A stretch of 64,000 nt of DNA from positions 117,792,501-117,856,500 of the forward strand of contig NC_069658.1 in NCBI RefSeq assembly GCF_027244095.1, given 5' to 3'. Below, piece after piece: positions 1 through 12,690 of this stretch. Each line of letters starts with the position of its first letter. The stretch's first letter is position 1. A program made the translations under genes and the position numbers. The stretch is from Hemicordylus capensis (lineage: Eukaryota > Chordata > Lepidosauria > Squamata > Cordylidae). The notes beneath the pieces were generated by a model, which ran no database searches, had not been told where the DNA came from, and saw only the letters and a program-made list of their open reading frames with translations.

Positions 1-941
1 CATGAAACACCAAGAAAGAAGAAAGGCCGGGCTGGAGAGCTATTTGCATATTCATTTTCAAGTAGCCAATGAGCGGGAGAAGAGCTGGAGGGGGCACCCG
101 CAATAAAGTATGCTGTTCCAGACAGGTCAGAGACCCTGAAATCAGCGCATGTCAAAGTAGTCTGTGCAGTTTCTTAAACAAAAGTGTGTGTGTGTGCGTG
201 CCTAACTGTGCTGACTGTGCAGTGTTTCAAGTGCTGCGACAGATGCAAAGGTTTCAGTTGTAAAAGAACAAAACATTCTTCAAATAATTTTGTGAGAAAA
301 TAAGAATATTATATTTAAAACACACACCTATTTAGTCAGATAATAGAACAATGACTACTGTAAACAATAAAAGAATTGTAAGAAAACAACAAAAATGCAA
401 ACCAGTATTTGTATGAATATAACATGGTATATAATTTATGTTTTAAAATGACACATACCACCGAGTTAGCATTTATTAAACTAGTACTTGTCCTCATGAG
501 TCTGGGTCACCACTGAAATTAATAGGAATGTCAGATGTGCAAGGAATACAAAATTAGGCAGTTCCTTGTGGAAATACACTGATTTCAATGAGAGCTGCTG
601 AGCCATCAAAGCTTTTGAAAAATGCCACTTCATTTATGTGGTAGAAGCAAACCTCTTAGAGGATCCCGTTAAAAGCAAACTAAACTTGAACTGAATTTCA
701 CGTTTCATCCTTTCTAACAGTCAGATATAGTTTATTTGATTTACTAACTTATCTTGATACCCTAAATCTTTTTTGCAACTGAAATTGTATAAATATGTTC
801 TTTCATAAAAAATCAGCACAGTGCAAAGTAAAATGGGGAGGAAGAAAGAAAGAATGAACGAATGAATGAGAGAGAGATCTGGGTATTAATTAGTATTTTT
901 AAATGGTCTATAATTATAACAATACAACAATAATGATAAAA
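1..941. other. AT-rich intergenic DNA, no gene seen
   Basis: No convincing coding frame, RNA gene or complete repeat was recognised. The stretch is AT-rich, with short (TG)n tracts near 185-200 and a GAAA/GAAT-rich patch near 840-880. The only open frame of note (69-263, plus) contains a low-complexity TG run and resembles nothing I know. Confidence 0.6.
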
Positions 942-1050
942 ATAACTACATAATTACTCTTCATATTGCAAATATTTGAAGTGAATATTTGAAAGTATTT
1001 CAAATATTCACTTCAAATATCTGCAATATGAAGAGTAATTATGTAGTTAT
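942..1050. repeat. Near-perfect 109-bp AT-rich palindrome
   Basis: Bases 942-994 are the reverse complement of 998-1050 with one mismatch in 53 positions (971 against 1021), leaving a 3-nt centre at 995-997. Symmetry stops sharply at 941/1051. The arms are AT-rich and match no other repeat in the window. It could be a young miniature foldback element, a PATRR-like cruciform-forming site, or the template of a hairpin RNA. No flanking target duplication is obvious. Confidence 0.95.
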
Positions 1051-4000
1051 ATAGTATAGATGAAAGATTAGTCTTAATACTTCAGTAATAAATTTCCTCT
1101 ACAGTTATAAAAAGCTTTGTATGATGTCAATCATACCCTTGACATCAGTGGTTTCAAATTCTCTTTTTAAAACTTCAGAATTACACCATAAGCAAGAATA
1201 TAAAATATTCAGATACTTGGGTGTTACCGCAATCACACTGACTTTAGAAGGTTTGGACTTTAAGATAAAGCTGAATTTAATTTTTTTTTTAATGAAAATT
1301 AATTGTCTATAAAATATAACAATACATAATTGACACAATAAATAAAACATTAACTAACTTTAGAATTAGTATATTCAATTAGTAACTGAAACTAGACTTC
1401 TAAACATTGTCTAATTTTGAAATGAACAATGAACAGCAAAACCTAGGGGGAAAGCAACTTGACATTCTGAGAATAGTGCTTGGGTTTCATTTTCTTCCCT
1501 GTCTGATAAATTTGAAATATCTGTAGCAGGGAAAACAACCAACCCTGAACTGTACAGTGTTTGCATATCCTTTGTTTAGTGAAAGTGATTGCTCAAGCAC
1601 TCCATGCCATGGACTTTGCAAACTGCATAACATCTAGTCAATTATCTGGTTAGCAAGCCTTTTTCCATGCCAGGGGGAACTTGTGGTTGTTTCTGGTTTA
1701 TAGAAGTTAAAAAGCCACAGACCAAGAATGCTGCACACTATAGTAACACACTTTATTAAAATTACTGCAAATACGTTACAGAGATTTCCCGGCTTTTTAA
1801 AGGTGAAACTTGAAACCTTATCAGTGGAGGAGGACCCTCTGAGAGAAAAAGGAAAACAGCAGTGAGCTTGAACCTGCACTGATGCAATTGCAGCAGGCCT
1901 AGCAAGACACTAACCTGTATAAAATGGAGACAGACACTTCAGAAAATAGCTTACCACCTTCAAGAGAAATACTTTGCTGTTGTAAATCCATAACAGCTAT
2001 ACAATCTGATAAACCTAGGTTTAAATATCCTATGTATCAATTTCCTGTTTTTTAACAAATGAAATTTCAGCCTGATGACATGACCCTTATTGTGACATCA
2101 AGGAAGCATTATTGTAAGAAAAGTCTAGAAATTCTGCAATGGTGATATTCATTTAAGCTGAACAAGAAGAGATATGGAGTTAAATGAAACATTACAATAA
2201 CAAATATGTGCAACACACAGGTCTTTATGATATTATTCTATTCATATATTTAGGTGCAAGTCTTGTTGAGTTCAATGGGACTTACTTCCAGGTAAATTAA
2301 TAACCTAAGGCTGCAGTCATATGCACAATTACTTGGGACTGACTTCCAAGTAGACATGTGTATAGGCTTGTTCTGCATTTCATGGAAACTCCATTTGCTA
2401 CCCCTAACAATGAGATCTGAGGTGGTCTGAGGTGCACCAAATTATTCAACTTGTTAAAATTAAATTGATAGTAACATTATATATAGAAATTGCAGTCTTG
2501 GGGAATCTTACTCCTTTTACTTCTATGGCAACATTTTCAGATTATGTTATCTGAAGACTGAAGGATTAGGTTGTAATCTTTATATTTAAATAAAATCTAC
2601 TAAACCATGCTTCTAATTCAATAAGAGTTGTACACACTGCAAGAAACACAGAGCATGCAGAGCAAATTCTCAGAGCTATGGTTTCATTTATGGGATCAAC
2701 ACCTGTGGTTTCAGGGCTGCTATAATGTATGAATGGAATACCTGCACACACTGTAGCAGGTGCTTAGTAGAAAAGAAGCCTCTTCTGCTAAGAAGAATTG
2801 CCCAAATGTTTTTATATCACCAACTGTTAACAGTTGCTTAATTTGAAAATGAATACTTCTGAGTTTAAATCAGTTTGGTTTCTGTTTAAGAACTGGATTG
2901 AAGTACTCTGTGATCTAATGCTGACTGAAAAACAGAAACATTATATTTCTTTTTTATTTTACAAAGTTTGGAAATTGTCCTAAAACAAAACAAAACAAGA
3001 GACAGTGACTTTTGGAATATTAATCTATTGGAATATTATTTTCTTAGAGCTTGACCTTTAACAGTCACTGGGAATTTAACATGGTTCAACACACAAACTC
3101 ATACAGCTTTAAAAAAACAACTTTGTTTTACAACACATCCATACATTCTAGGTTGCTTTGATTTTATATGAATTTCAAAGTGATTAGTTAATTTATACAG
3201 ACTTTATCACTTACCTCCTCTTCTTCCCTCTCCCCTCACATGTAGGAACTACAATGATCTATAGCTTCTAACAATTAAACAGCCTAATTTTGAATGAATT
3301 ACATTAAAATTTACAAGGAAAATAATTAATATCAAAACAGAGAAAAGATGTAAAAATAATAACAAATTCAGCTACAGAAGATAGACCCCTACATGCTGCC
3401 ATAAAGCAACCTGAATAGCTGTTTCTCTTCTAAGGATGTCAAGACTTCATTGATGGTTATAGTATTGTGGTCACTGACCATATTATTTAAACATAATACA
3501 TATCAATTTTTAAAAGGTCATAATGAAGCATTCAGGATTTAGAAAATGCTAGATTTCTGTTTTATCTTATGCTGTTTTACCTAATATACCTTTATTATAT
3601 TATTTAATATAGATTGTGGTATAAGGCATATAAGGTAAAAATTATACAGATACAGCTGAGGGTTTATTCCCAGCAGCACCCCAACATTTAGTATAACTGA
3701 TAACATTATTTTAGATAAATATATAATGAAATATATGGTTGAGGCGGAGTACTTAAAAATCTATATAACTCACATCCCATGGAGGACAGGACAGAGAAAA
3801 TAAACTGATACTTTTCTTGTGGTATCTGGCAACATTTTTATTATTGTCAGCTGAACAGAACACCAATATGAAAGAAACAAGGGGGAAACACAGACAAAAC
3901 AGAAGTTAACATGATTTTGTCACCTTGCTTTCTTCATGTAAAATCACAAATCCTGGTATCTCTGCTTTACAGCCATAGTTTAAAATCTTAACTCATCTAA

Positions 4001-4128
4001 CCTACTGTAATACAGAGGGCTGAACAAAGAAGAACCTTTATTCAGACACTTCCCCCAGGATCAGTGCTGTTTATGGCACTGGGTAACTTCCCAACAGGTC
4101 ATAATGTTGAAGTAATGTGCTTGAGAAT
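1051..4128. other. AT-rich intergenic DNA
   Basis: No gene recognised. A decayed copy of a squamate-typical dispersed repeat (paired GGGACTTACTTCC-like blocks) lies at about 2250-2356. The rest shows no open frame resembling a protein. Two short AT-rich patches (900-940, 3590-3620) are the only other low-complexity sequence. Confidence 0.6.
2250..2356. repeat. Squamate-type dispersed repeat fragment (ACTTAC motif family)
   Basis: It has the paired signature TCAATGGGACTTACTTCC followed by ACTTGGGACTGACTTCC. Related blocks recur at 12225-12260, 17185-17400 and 34705-34775. I recognise this as a very common element of lizard genomes but cannot name its class with certainty. Confidence 0.6.
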
Positions 4129-4295
4129 CAGGGGCATAACGAGGCTGGAGTGGGCCCAGAGACAAAATTTTAAAATGTGCCCCTCACTGATACACACACG
4201 CTCACTTCACATTTGACTTGCCTTTGGGGGCCCCCTCGAGGCGTGGGAACCCCCAGGCAGCCGTCTCCCCTTTCCTAATAGTAGTTACGCCCCTG
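4129..4295. mobile_element. hAT-like MITE with exact 8-bp target duplication
   Basis: The element starts CAGGGGCATAAC and ends GTTACGCCCCTG, forming inverted ends of about 12 bp. It is flanked on both sides by TTGAGAAT (4121-4128 and 4296-4303), an exact 8-bp duplication as expected for hAT transposons. It is 167 bp long and has no coding capacity. Longer relatives lie at 33528-33948 and 53624-54098, so this copy is probably internally deleted. Confidence 0.9.
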
Positions 4296-4303
4296 TTGAG
4301 AAT

Positions 4304-7199
4304 AACGTCTGTCACAGAATCCCACAGTGAATCTTCTACCTGAATCAAAGATACAAACTTCTTCTGTCACAGGGATAAAAACCAGGCTCATGTATTAAAT
4401 GTTCTAGAACAATGTGCCCTGAGGCACTCTAATATTCCAAGAGTCATTTTGTATGCTATTATTCATATGACATGCATCTTCTAAGTTGTTGTCTGCACTC
4501 TGATGCCTTTCTAGAATGAAAAACTTTGTAATGTGACATATATCAGCCTGAAAGGCCATATTTTCAGGTGACAATAAGATGATGCAATCTTAATAATGGC
4601 ATTTGCTACACTCTCAGAGACTGACTAATACCCTAACAATTCTAATAAACTGTCACATGATCAGCTGTACTAAGCATTTGCTCTACTGTCTTACTACCAC
4701 CAAGTGGGCTGCACAGTGAAAATCAGTCTGAATACGAGGTCAGAAACAACAGCCAAAGGTCAGGCCAGGCCAAGGAAAGCTAGGCCAGTCTGTGATCTCA
4801 ATCGCGTTGGAGAAAAACAGACATTGGATGAACTCCAGAAGATACCTAGTCCTGTTTATAAAAAGGGACATTTACACAAGAGAAAAAGAGAAAAAAATCA
4901 TTTGTGCCAGGAGGGATAGGAGAGCCAGGCAAGACTGGGAAATTGTCACAAAATATCTTAGACAAAAAGTAAACACCAGACCACAATACATGCAATAAAA
5001 GTGAATGGATTTTCCCCAACACTAATTTATGTTTCCTTGCTAGCTCCCCCCCCTCCCCATTGCTTAGTGCAACTGTCTTTTTCTCTGCAGTGGACCTTAA
5101 ATGCGAATGAATAATGCTTTAAAATATGTTGAGTTTTTTCATTTTTTAAATCAGTTTGGAAATTTAATTTAAAAACCTATTAAAATAAGTTCTACAGGAT
5201 TCAGATAAAGAGTGAAAATCCTACAGTATCATATACCATATATGTTTGCTCTCTCCTCCATTGCATAGAGTATTACATCTGTGTTTGAATCAAAAGCATT
5301 AAGCATTGATGGGCATGTGTTTCTTCTTTTTATCCGTGACTATGAAAGTTCCTGGCAAAATGCATCTAACAGTAGTGGTATCCACCTGAACAGCAATGCC
5401 AGCAGATGTGCATCACAAGTCAGTCACCAGCTTTGCAGTTGTGCTCTCTATAGCCTTTGTCCTTCAACAGTCCCCCAAAGACATTTATATCTGGTTTAAA
5501 AAGCATTCCTAAGAAGAAGTCAGCACCCTTCTTAGAATATGTGGTATAGTCAGTGATATACTGTATCATGTATATCATGATGGTAGCTAGGCATGGTTGA
5601 TGCACTTAAATTACTAAAAGCTTTCAATATTCAGCACCAAGTTAAAATAAAGGTAATATTGAATTTAGGGGCACAATCTTCAGTAATGTACACTGCATAA
5701 TATCCATTTTTTTAAATTTGAATTGCCTTAAGAAATAGACAAAAGAATATATCCACTGTAAGCTAGACCATCCAAGTGCTGGTGTTAGGCCTAATGATGC
5801 AGTGCTTCCTGCCACAAAAAATACCATTGGTTGTAGAGACAGTTAGTTCCAGGTAGGCCACCCATCCAGGAAAAAGTGAATGCCAAAGGCCATAAAGGGA
5901 AAAACAACAACTTGCCAGACACACAGATGCTCTGATGAGGAGACAGAAATCAATGCCATGATCCAGACCACAGCTACACCCTAGGCCTTAACTTCCTCTG
6001 CACTTGGGCTCTGCAGTACATCATTCTGCAAACTACAGGAGTGATAGCACAGCTTCCAGAGGAGACAGCCATCACCTTCTGTTTTATGTTCCTGAAGTGC
6101 CAAACATCTATCCAACGGTTAGATGGAGATACTCGCTTTCTAGCCTGCACTCCAGTGGGAGGCAGTTGCTAGAGCTCTCACAGAAGGCTAAAGGCCGGCC
6201 TGCCTTTCTAGCTTTAGGAATCACTGTAGGGCAATTCTATTGGTCTCTAGGAGTTTCTTCTTCTTCCTGCCTGACACCTGCTGCCCAAAGGCTGCCAAAC
6301 ATGCCAGTGTCTCAGGAGCAGATGCAGATGTGACGGGAGATGTTGCCACAAAAGGGTTTGTTCCTGCAGACGTGTGAAAGCAATGGGCTGCTGGCACACA
6401 AGGCTCTGTTGCCACGCACAGGCCGCAGCTGTTTGTGTTTTCCTGTTTGTTGTTTCCCTCCCCCTCTCCCTGTCCTCTGTTCTATCCCCTCCTTACTCCA
6501 CACACACACATACACACACAGAGAGACAGGCTGCAGATTCTGTAGGAGAACATTGTGCTCTTGCTCTCTCTCCCCCTCTCTACATTGTATGCAGCTCAGA
6601 GAGGTGCTGCAGCCAAGCAGAACTTTGTCATTAACTGGGAACCTCAGCAAGCCTGTGATGCCTTTAAAATGCTGCAGTGGTTATAATAGGTGCAAGGTGC
6701 AGGCACGCTACTGCCACGACTATGAATATTTATATAGCACTTTTCAACAAAAGTTCCCTACACAGACTTTGTGAAGAGACACACTAAAAGTGGGCAACTC
6801 TCCCTCTAAAAGGCTAAAGGGTGTGTTGCAGCCCCACTCTTGTGGTGAAAGGAGAATTGCTTTTCTGAGGCTATGAGATATATTTGTTCTTCCCTAATCA
6901 TTGTATTCCGGAGATGGCTGTCTAAAGGAGAGAGAGAGAAGATGAGAGACTGTGCAAACTTCCTGAAGGCTCAAGAAGTCTTTCTTACACTGGAGTCCAA
7001 GTCCACTCATCAGGCTTAGTGAACCCTGAACTGCAGCTCAGCCGTTTCTTAAAGACTTCCCCACAAGTATGTTCCTCCACATCCCCACCACCCCATATAG
7101 CAATCACACACTACTACTAACAAAATACAGGCGAGAGCTCAGCTTGCTAGTCCTTTGTTATTTGATCAACCTCCTGGAACTCGTATTTCAGTTGCCAGA
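4304..7199. other. Intergenic DNA approaching CpG island 1
   Basis: No gene was recognised. The stretch becomes progressively more GC-rich from about 6 kb. A short CA-rich patch lies at about 6498-6520. Open frames at 6004-6774 overlap on both strands, lack recognisable domains and are treated as chance. Conserved regulatory sequence upstream of the island is possible but cannot be shown without alignment. Confidence 0.5.
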
Positions 7200-7494
7200 A
7201 ACCTGTCATCAATAAACCGTGGCAGCCTATGGGCGTGTTTGAGGGGGGGGCGGGGAGCGAGAGAAGAGGGAATGCAGTCCGGGAGAGGTTTAAACCGGCC
7301 ATCGGCTGGGAGGAGAACTCTCTCCGGTGATGTAATTCTATTATTACGGCAGCGGGTGGTGAGGGAGGGAGAGAATAGGTTGGTCTGGATGTGATGTGAT
7401 GTTCTTTCTGCGCTCAGCAATCGTTCGAGTCTTCCGTTCTGTGCCAGATCAGGTGTGAAGTGATGATGCAGAGTAACAAAAAGGCAGCACTCAC

Positions 7495-7632
7495 CTGTCC
7501 CCTGTGTGACACAAGCAGGGAGTCCGAGCCCGCCCCCAGGAACAGAGGAGCAGCCCCAAAGGAGACGAGGCTGGGGGCTGGAGACCCTCCTGCCTGCGGG
7601 TAGGCCTGGGCCCTGTAGGGCGAAGGTTCCAT
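7495..7632 (-). other. Candidate alternative first exon with strong splice donor (speculative)
   Basis: On the minus strand, ACAG|GTGAGTG at 7495/7494 is a near-consensus splice donor inside CpG island 1. A frame opening with ATG at 7632 runs 46 codons to this donor and ends on a complete CAG codon (phase 0). NFI-family first coding exons also end in phase 0 on a glutamine before exon 2, so this would be compatible with an alternative NFI start. The sequence of the 46 residues is not one I recognise, and the start context has C at -3. It may equally be an untranslated first exon or no exon at all. Confidence 0.2.
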
Positions 7633-9840
7633 TGGGGAGGCTTGAAAGGGGGCGTGTGTCCGGCTCAGTAAGCAAGGGGTTCAGCAAGCGCTCCGGGGAG
7701 ATTGGCGATGGCCCTCGCCCTCCTCCACGCCCCCCACGGGGCTACCCAAACACGACTTGTTGAGCTCTAGGAAACTCTTCCAGCGGGGGAAGGCCTTTCT
7801 CCCTCCCCATGGGGCGCAAAGAGGACGACCTGCAGCAGCTTCGGCCGATGGAGCAGCAGAGGCGCAGGTAGTGGTAGTAGGTAGTAGTAGTAGTAGCCCT
7901 TTCCTCCTCCTCCTCCTCTTCCTCCTCCTCCTCTGGGCGCCCCTGAACTCTCAGTCCCATCCTCCTTTCCTCCTTCGCTCTACCGCGCTTGGTAAAAGCA
8001 TGTTTATTTCCCGCGGGAGAAGAAAAGGGCGAAAGACCTCTCCCACTTCGGACCCAAGGACGGCGAACTGCCTAATGCTGGACTTTGCTGGGGCTGACTT
8101 TAGCGCGCAGCACTTTGGGGATCAGGCATCGCAGGGAAACTCCTCCCTTCAGTAGCCACACTCCGGGGTGGGTGGGTGGGTGTGTTGGGTTTTTGTGTTC
8201 ATTCGAACCATCCCCCGCTCCCCTCCCGGTGCTGACACCTCAAGGCCGTTGGCCACGCATCTTCTCTGCTCTGCAGTGTGTGACCCTCCGTTTCTTCCGG
8301 GAAATGTCTTCCAAAGGCCTTCCTGGACCCGGGGAGCGGGCGGGGGGAGCCGGGAAGGATCCGACTCATTGAGACGTCGCCTTCCAACAAAAGGGGGACC
8401 CAGCGCTAGAGACTGGAGGCTTGCGGGGTGTTTTAGCCCACGAGGACTTGCCGTAGGGTCTCCGGCGGTGCGTCCTGCAGGGAGTTCACTCCCAGGAAAC
8501 TCCACGGATGTCCTTGAGACTACCTTCCAAGGGAGGGGGACAGACAGCTATCTATGCCCGCTCCCTTCCTTGTCATTTACTCTCAGGGAACACACACGGG
8601 ACTGACATCCACAAAGGCATGCATGGGAGAGGATGTCAGCATCCCGCTCCTTCCCCTAAGTTCAGGCGACAGTTCCACTTTAGTCATCCTCACTGTTTAT
8701 TTCCACAGTTTGCTTGGGACCATGGCACCTATGTCTGTCTGTCTGTCAAGGGCATGCGCCCGCGGAACGCTTCTCTGCTCAAGCCCGACTGAGCAGAAGG
8801 AAGGTGCGCAAGAACACCATTTCAGCGGAGCCTGTGCAGGAGAACTTCCCAGTGGATGGTTCCCCTTTGTGTTGAATAAGGCATAGGTACACATAACTGA
8901 CGGGGTGAGGGAGGGGGCGAGGAGAGTACCTTGAATCAAGTCTGGGTGGGATGGCGTGGCGCTGTCATTGAACCCGCCCCCCCCCCACCGGCCACCCTCC
9001 ACGGGAACAACCCTGAGTCTGTGGAGAAACCGCTTCGGCAAGCAAGCCGGAGTCCTGGGAGATCCAGCGCAGCCGCCCCAACTGCCTCGCTCCTCCGCTG
9101 CCCAACTTTCGCTGCCTGAAGTGTCGGACTCCGCGGCTAAGCAAAAGCTGGAGCGGCGGCGGCGATTCCGCCTGCAGCCGGGTACAGTCAAGGCAGCGGC
9201 AGCCCCGCCACGAGTGCTCTTGACCAGCCACCGTGGTCTGCCCCTCCCTCGCTTGCCAGCCACAACGGCCTCTTCAGAAGTCAAGAGCAATCCGGGACAC
9301 CTGGAGGCGATCGGGGCGGGGGTGAGGCAGGCGGGGGGAAAGGGCGACTCGTCGGGCGGCAACTTTCCTTCGGAGCCCCTCTCCTTTCCTCCTCCGCGGG
9401 GGGGGGGGGCAGGAAGGTGCCCCCGCCCCGCCCCTGTTTCTTAGCGTTCAAAGACAAGGTTGCCAAGGATGAGTATCCTCCTCCCAGGGGAAAGGGGGGC
9501 TCTGGGGCGGGGGCGCCGGCGGCGTCTGGGGAGCTGCTGCCTGCTTTTGTTTCGGAAAAGGCTGCAGTTGGGTCTGTGTCTGTGTGCGGAGCGCCAAGCG
9601 AGCGAGACACCAGCGAGACAGGCACGTTCCCCGGTGGCAGCCCGCGCGAATCGCGGGGGGCGCCGCCAAAGCCCAGGGAGTTGCAGAGGCAGCCGAGGGC
9701 CGGGCGGGGGGCGGGGCCCTGTCCGGCTGAGAGGCTGCAGCCCCCGAGCGCCGGGGAGAGAGGCGGTGACCCCCCCCCACACACACACACGGCAGCCAGC
9801 TCAGGGGGGCGGAGGGGGTGCCGGATGCAGAGGAGGATAC

Positions 9841-9861
9841 GGGGGCGGGGGCGGGGGCGGG
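9841..9861 (+). other. G-quadruplex / tandem GC-box tract
   Basis: Four runs of three or more G separated by single C bases form a canonical G4 motif, and the tract is also an array of overlapping Sp/KLF sites. It sits in the centre of CpG island 1, consistent with a core promoter region. Confidence 0.7.
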
Positions 9862-10639
9862 TCGCTGGCAGGAGGCACCAAGTTGCTTGGGCAACTTCGC
9901 CTGCTGGGCGCTCCAGCCAGACGCACCCGCCGCGAGCAGCTCCGCAGCAGGGCAGCGGCGGCCTCACTCGGGCGCGGGGTGGCCGGGCGGCTTGTCTGGT
10001 CTGTCTGCTGCTGGACGTGGTCTCCCCGCGACCCCCGCAAGGCTGCGGAGCCCTTCTCCTCCGCACTAGACGCTCCACACGCGCCCGAGCTGGGAGCGAC
10101 CGGAGATGCCCTCCGGCAGGGGGCGAAGGCGGCGTCTCGGCTTCTCCTTCTTCCCAGGCGCAGTTCAGGACCTGCCGGTCGGGATGGCCCGGGGGAGCCG
10201 CGGCGGGGGGCCGGGCGGAGTTGGGGAGCCGCGGGGCTGAGGAGGGCCTGGCTCGGTGCGCTCCTCGCCACCGGCATTGCCTCCCGCGCCTTTCGGGTAG
10301 AGCTTTCGCGGCCCGCGGCCTCCTGTGGACCCGAAATGGGACCTTTCCCGGGCAGAGAGGGGCATGGGCCCGGCGGCGAAGGGGGGCGTGCAGCAGCCTG
10401 CTCCTCCCTGCCCTGCCCGCCTCGCCACTAGATGAGTCCCCCCACTGCTGTTGTCCCGCACCGGCAGTCCAGTCCCGTTCCTTTCCGCGGACCTCACTTC
10501 CAGGTGTGCAGACTGACGGAGCACAGCCGTGGCAGTCCGCTGGGAAGGCGATGCGAGTTAGTTGGCCCTGAAGGGCTCTCCCTCCTATCCCTATCCGAAG
10601 GCAGTATGGCTGGGCTTAATGGGACCTACGGAGGAGAGT

Positions 10640-10662
10640 TGCTGCTGCTGCTGCTGCTGCAG
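10640..10662 (+). repeat. Short CTG trinucleotide run in CpG island
   Basis: About seven GCT/CTG units. In one plus frame it would encode leucines and in another cysteines, but no frame around it resembles a known protein. Confidence 0.85.
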
Positions 10663-11375
10663 CATAAAGATGCTTGCGGTCTGGCTCTCAAGTATCTTTA
10701 TTCGGAAGTGTGGTGGGCAATTGCTTTCAATGGGCTTTGCTTCCAAGCCGCGGGACTGCCAGTTTCGGAGTGGCACTGGGCGCCAAGGCGCGGACTCTGC
10801 GCGAGTCGGGGATGCGACCAGCTGGGAAACGGAGCTCGGAAAAGATCCGAGGCCGCTGCCCATGTTTGCCCGGTTTTACTCAGTTCAATAAGCCTCCGGA
10901 AGGGCAGGAGGGAGAGCGGCGCGGAAAGGGTCCCCTTCAGCAACCGCCACCTCCACGCTTCCCGGCTGGTGCTGCTTTAGGATCCCACTCGGGCTGGGGG
11001 GAGGGAGGCACCTCTGCCTGCCGGAGCCCAAGTCCGCACGTGAGGCCTGGCTATTCGGAGCCTCTTCCCAAACGGCTCGCTCCGCTCCTGGGCGAGGGAG
11101 GGCGCCTATTTTTAGCCAGGACAAAATGTTCCCCAACTCCTCTGCTGCCGCGCCGGCCCGCCCGGCGTTTGAGATCTAAAAACCGCAGGTTTAGCCTGTC
11201 CAGCTACCTGCTCTAGGAATTAGCCGATGGCTTGACACATAATTTAATGGGGTGGAGTGGTGGTGGTGGGGGGGGGGGCGCGGAGAGCTTGCCTAAGAAT
11301 GAATTGTGATTTTTGATCTGGGTTGTTGTCTCAGGTCAAAAACAGTCTCTGCACTTTGATTGCTGAGGAATGAAG

Positions 11376-11378
11376 GAA

Positions 11379-11434
<56 letters not shown>

Positions 11435-11436
11435 AA
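11376..11436 (+). repeat. (GAAA)n microsatellite
   Basis: About 15 nearly perfect GAAA units just right of CpG island 1. Open frames that cross it on both strands are artefacts of the repeat. Confidence 0.97.
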
Positions 11437-12690
11437 CCTGCGGGTTTTTTGTTTCTGTTTCCCCCCCATAGGGGCTCCCAAGTCTAAGAAGATGTCCCAA
11501 AGGATCAGTCTATTATTCCCGTTGGAAAACCGAACACCTCTTAGCCAATATCTCCGACCTTCCCGTGGGCTTCTCTCTCTCCTCCGCCTCCCATCAAATC
11601 TAGCCAGTAAATGTCAGTTAATTAAATCTTTCCAGTAAATTGGGTTTCCCTCCCTCTCTTAACAACACCATTTCATCTTTCTTCCCCACATCCTACATTG
11701 TAGCAAATTGAACTATAGGGCACTGTAAACCACACAAAAACATTTTTCTCTTTGGATCATTCTCCTGTATTATTTCTGCACCAACTTGGAATATCATTTT
11801 GTTTTATTTTTTAAAAAGATATTGATATTGTTCGCTGATGTAACTGTTCCACAGAAATACTACAGGAGTATTGATATAATTCAGGGAGGAAAAGATCAAA
11901 GGAGAAAAGAAAATTAAAACAGCCTGATCCCCAACACACTTTCGCCAACATCCTGCGCTGTAAGCATGTTTATAGTTTGATCCTGTGTGAACATTTCCTT
12001 GGAATAAAGTTCTGTCGATATTAGTGGAACTTTCTTTCATATGAACTGGCAACCACAATATATATTGAGGAGTGGATGTTTGCAACAATTAGGATCGCAG
12101 TCGATTACATACATTTGCATAATCAGAGCCACAGCCGAATGTGTCCTCAGCCTCGCCCCTTCGAAATTTGGAAGAAAGGCCTGGCCCATTAATTTCAATT
12201 GAATTTATTTCGAATTTAGGATGCAATCGGAGGCGTACTTGTGTTATGTATAAGTAAATCCCACAGAACTGAATGGAACCTCGTTTGAGAAAACATCGAG
12301 GATTAAATGTCAAGGAGTTTAGGATTTGCTCCTAGCGTCTGTTTATAAATGTGTTTACTAAGGAGTTAGTCCTTATGAAACGAACACCCACGTCCTTAAA
12401 AAATATGGCTAGGATTACCTGGCTGCTGCCTTTACATTGCGTGTAAATCCTATCACTTTATAGGGCTCAGTTGATTTGTGGGTCTTTAACCTCTGAGAAG
12501 CAATGTTATCAGAAACAGCACGTGGCTCGTTGCTTCTCAACCAATAAAGAGCCCAGAGGACAGGTTTAGAAATATCTCCTTCTTTCACCACATTTGAGGG
12601 TATCTGCTACAGTCTGAAAGATCATCTTCATCCAAACTCAAAGTGCATTCACTTTGGAAAGCCACAGAATCCCACCCAATCCAAACCAGT
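11437..12690. other. Inter-island spacer, no gene seen
   Basis: Ordinary-composition DNA. It includes a decayed ACTTAC-family repeat at roughly 12200-12270. No RNA gene or protein similarity was recognised. Confidence 0.55.

Larger units (their letters stand above)
7200..11220. promoter_or_regulatory. Large CpG island 1 (about 4 kb)
   Basis: GC content and CpG density rise sharply from about 7.2 kb and fall at about 11.2 kb. The island carries many GC-box (GGGGCGGGG) motifs, a G-quadruplex tract at 9841-9861, (TAG)n/(CTC)n tracts at 7870-7935 and a CTG run at 10640-10662. Islands this long usually cover promoters and first exons of developmental regulators and are often Polycomb targets. No known protein could be read in any frame. 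Overlapping frames of 150-384 codons on both strands are what CpG-rich DNA gives by chance, since it has few stop codons. The downstream gene is unknown; see the NFIB hypothesis in the findings. Confidence 0.8.

Noticed and set aside
5990-6020. Minus-strand ATGATGTAC near 6018 that resembles the first codons (Met-Met-Tyr) of NFIB
   Set aside because: The codons that follow do not continue the NFIB exon 1 peptide and no donor follows at the right place, so it is chance.
9281-10571. Overlapping open frames of 150-384 codons on both strands in CpG island 1
   Set aside because: Several frames on both strands are open at once, are rich in R/P/G/A, show no known domain and end without splice logic. 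This is expected by chance in very GC-rich DNA.
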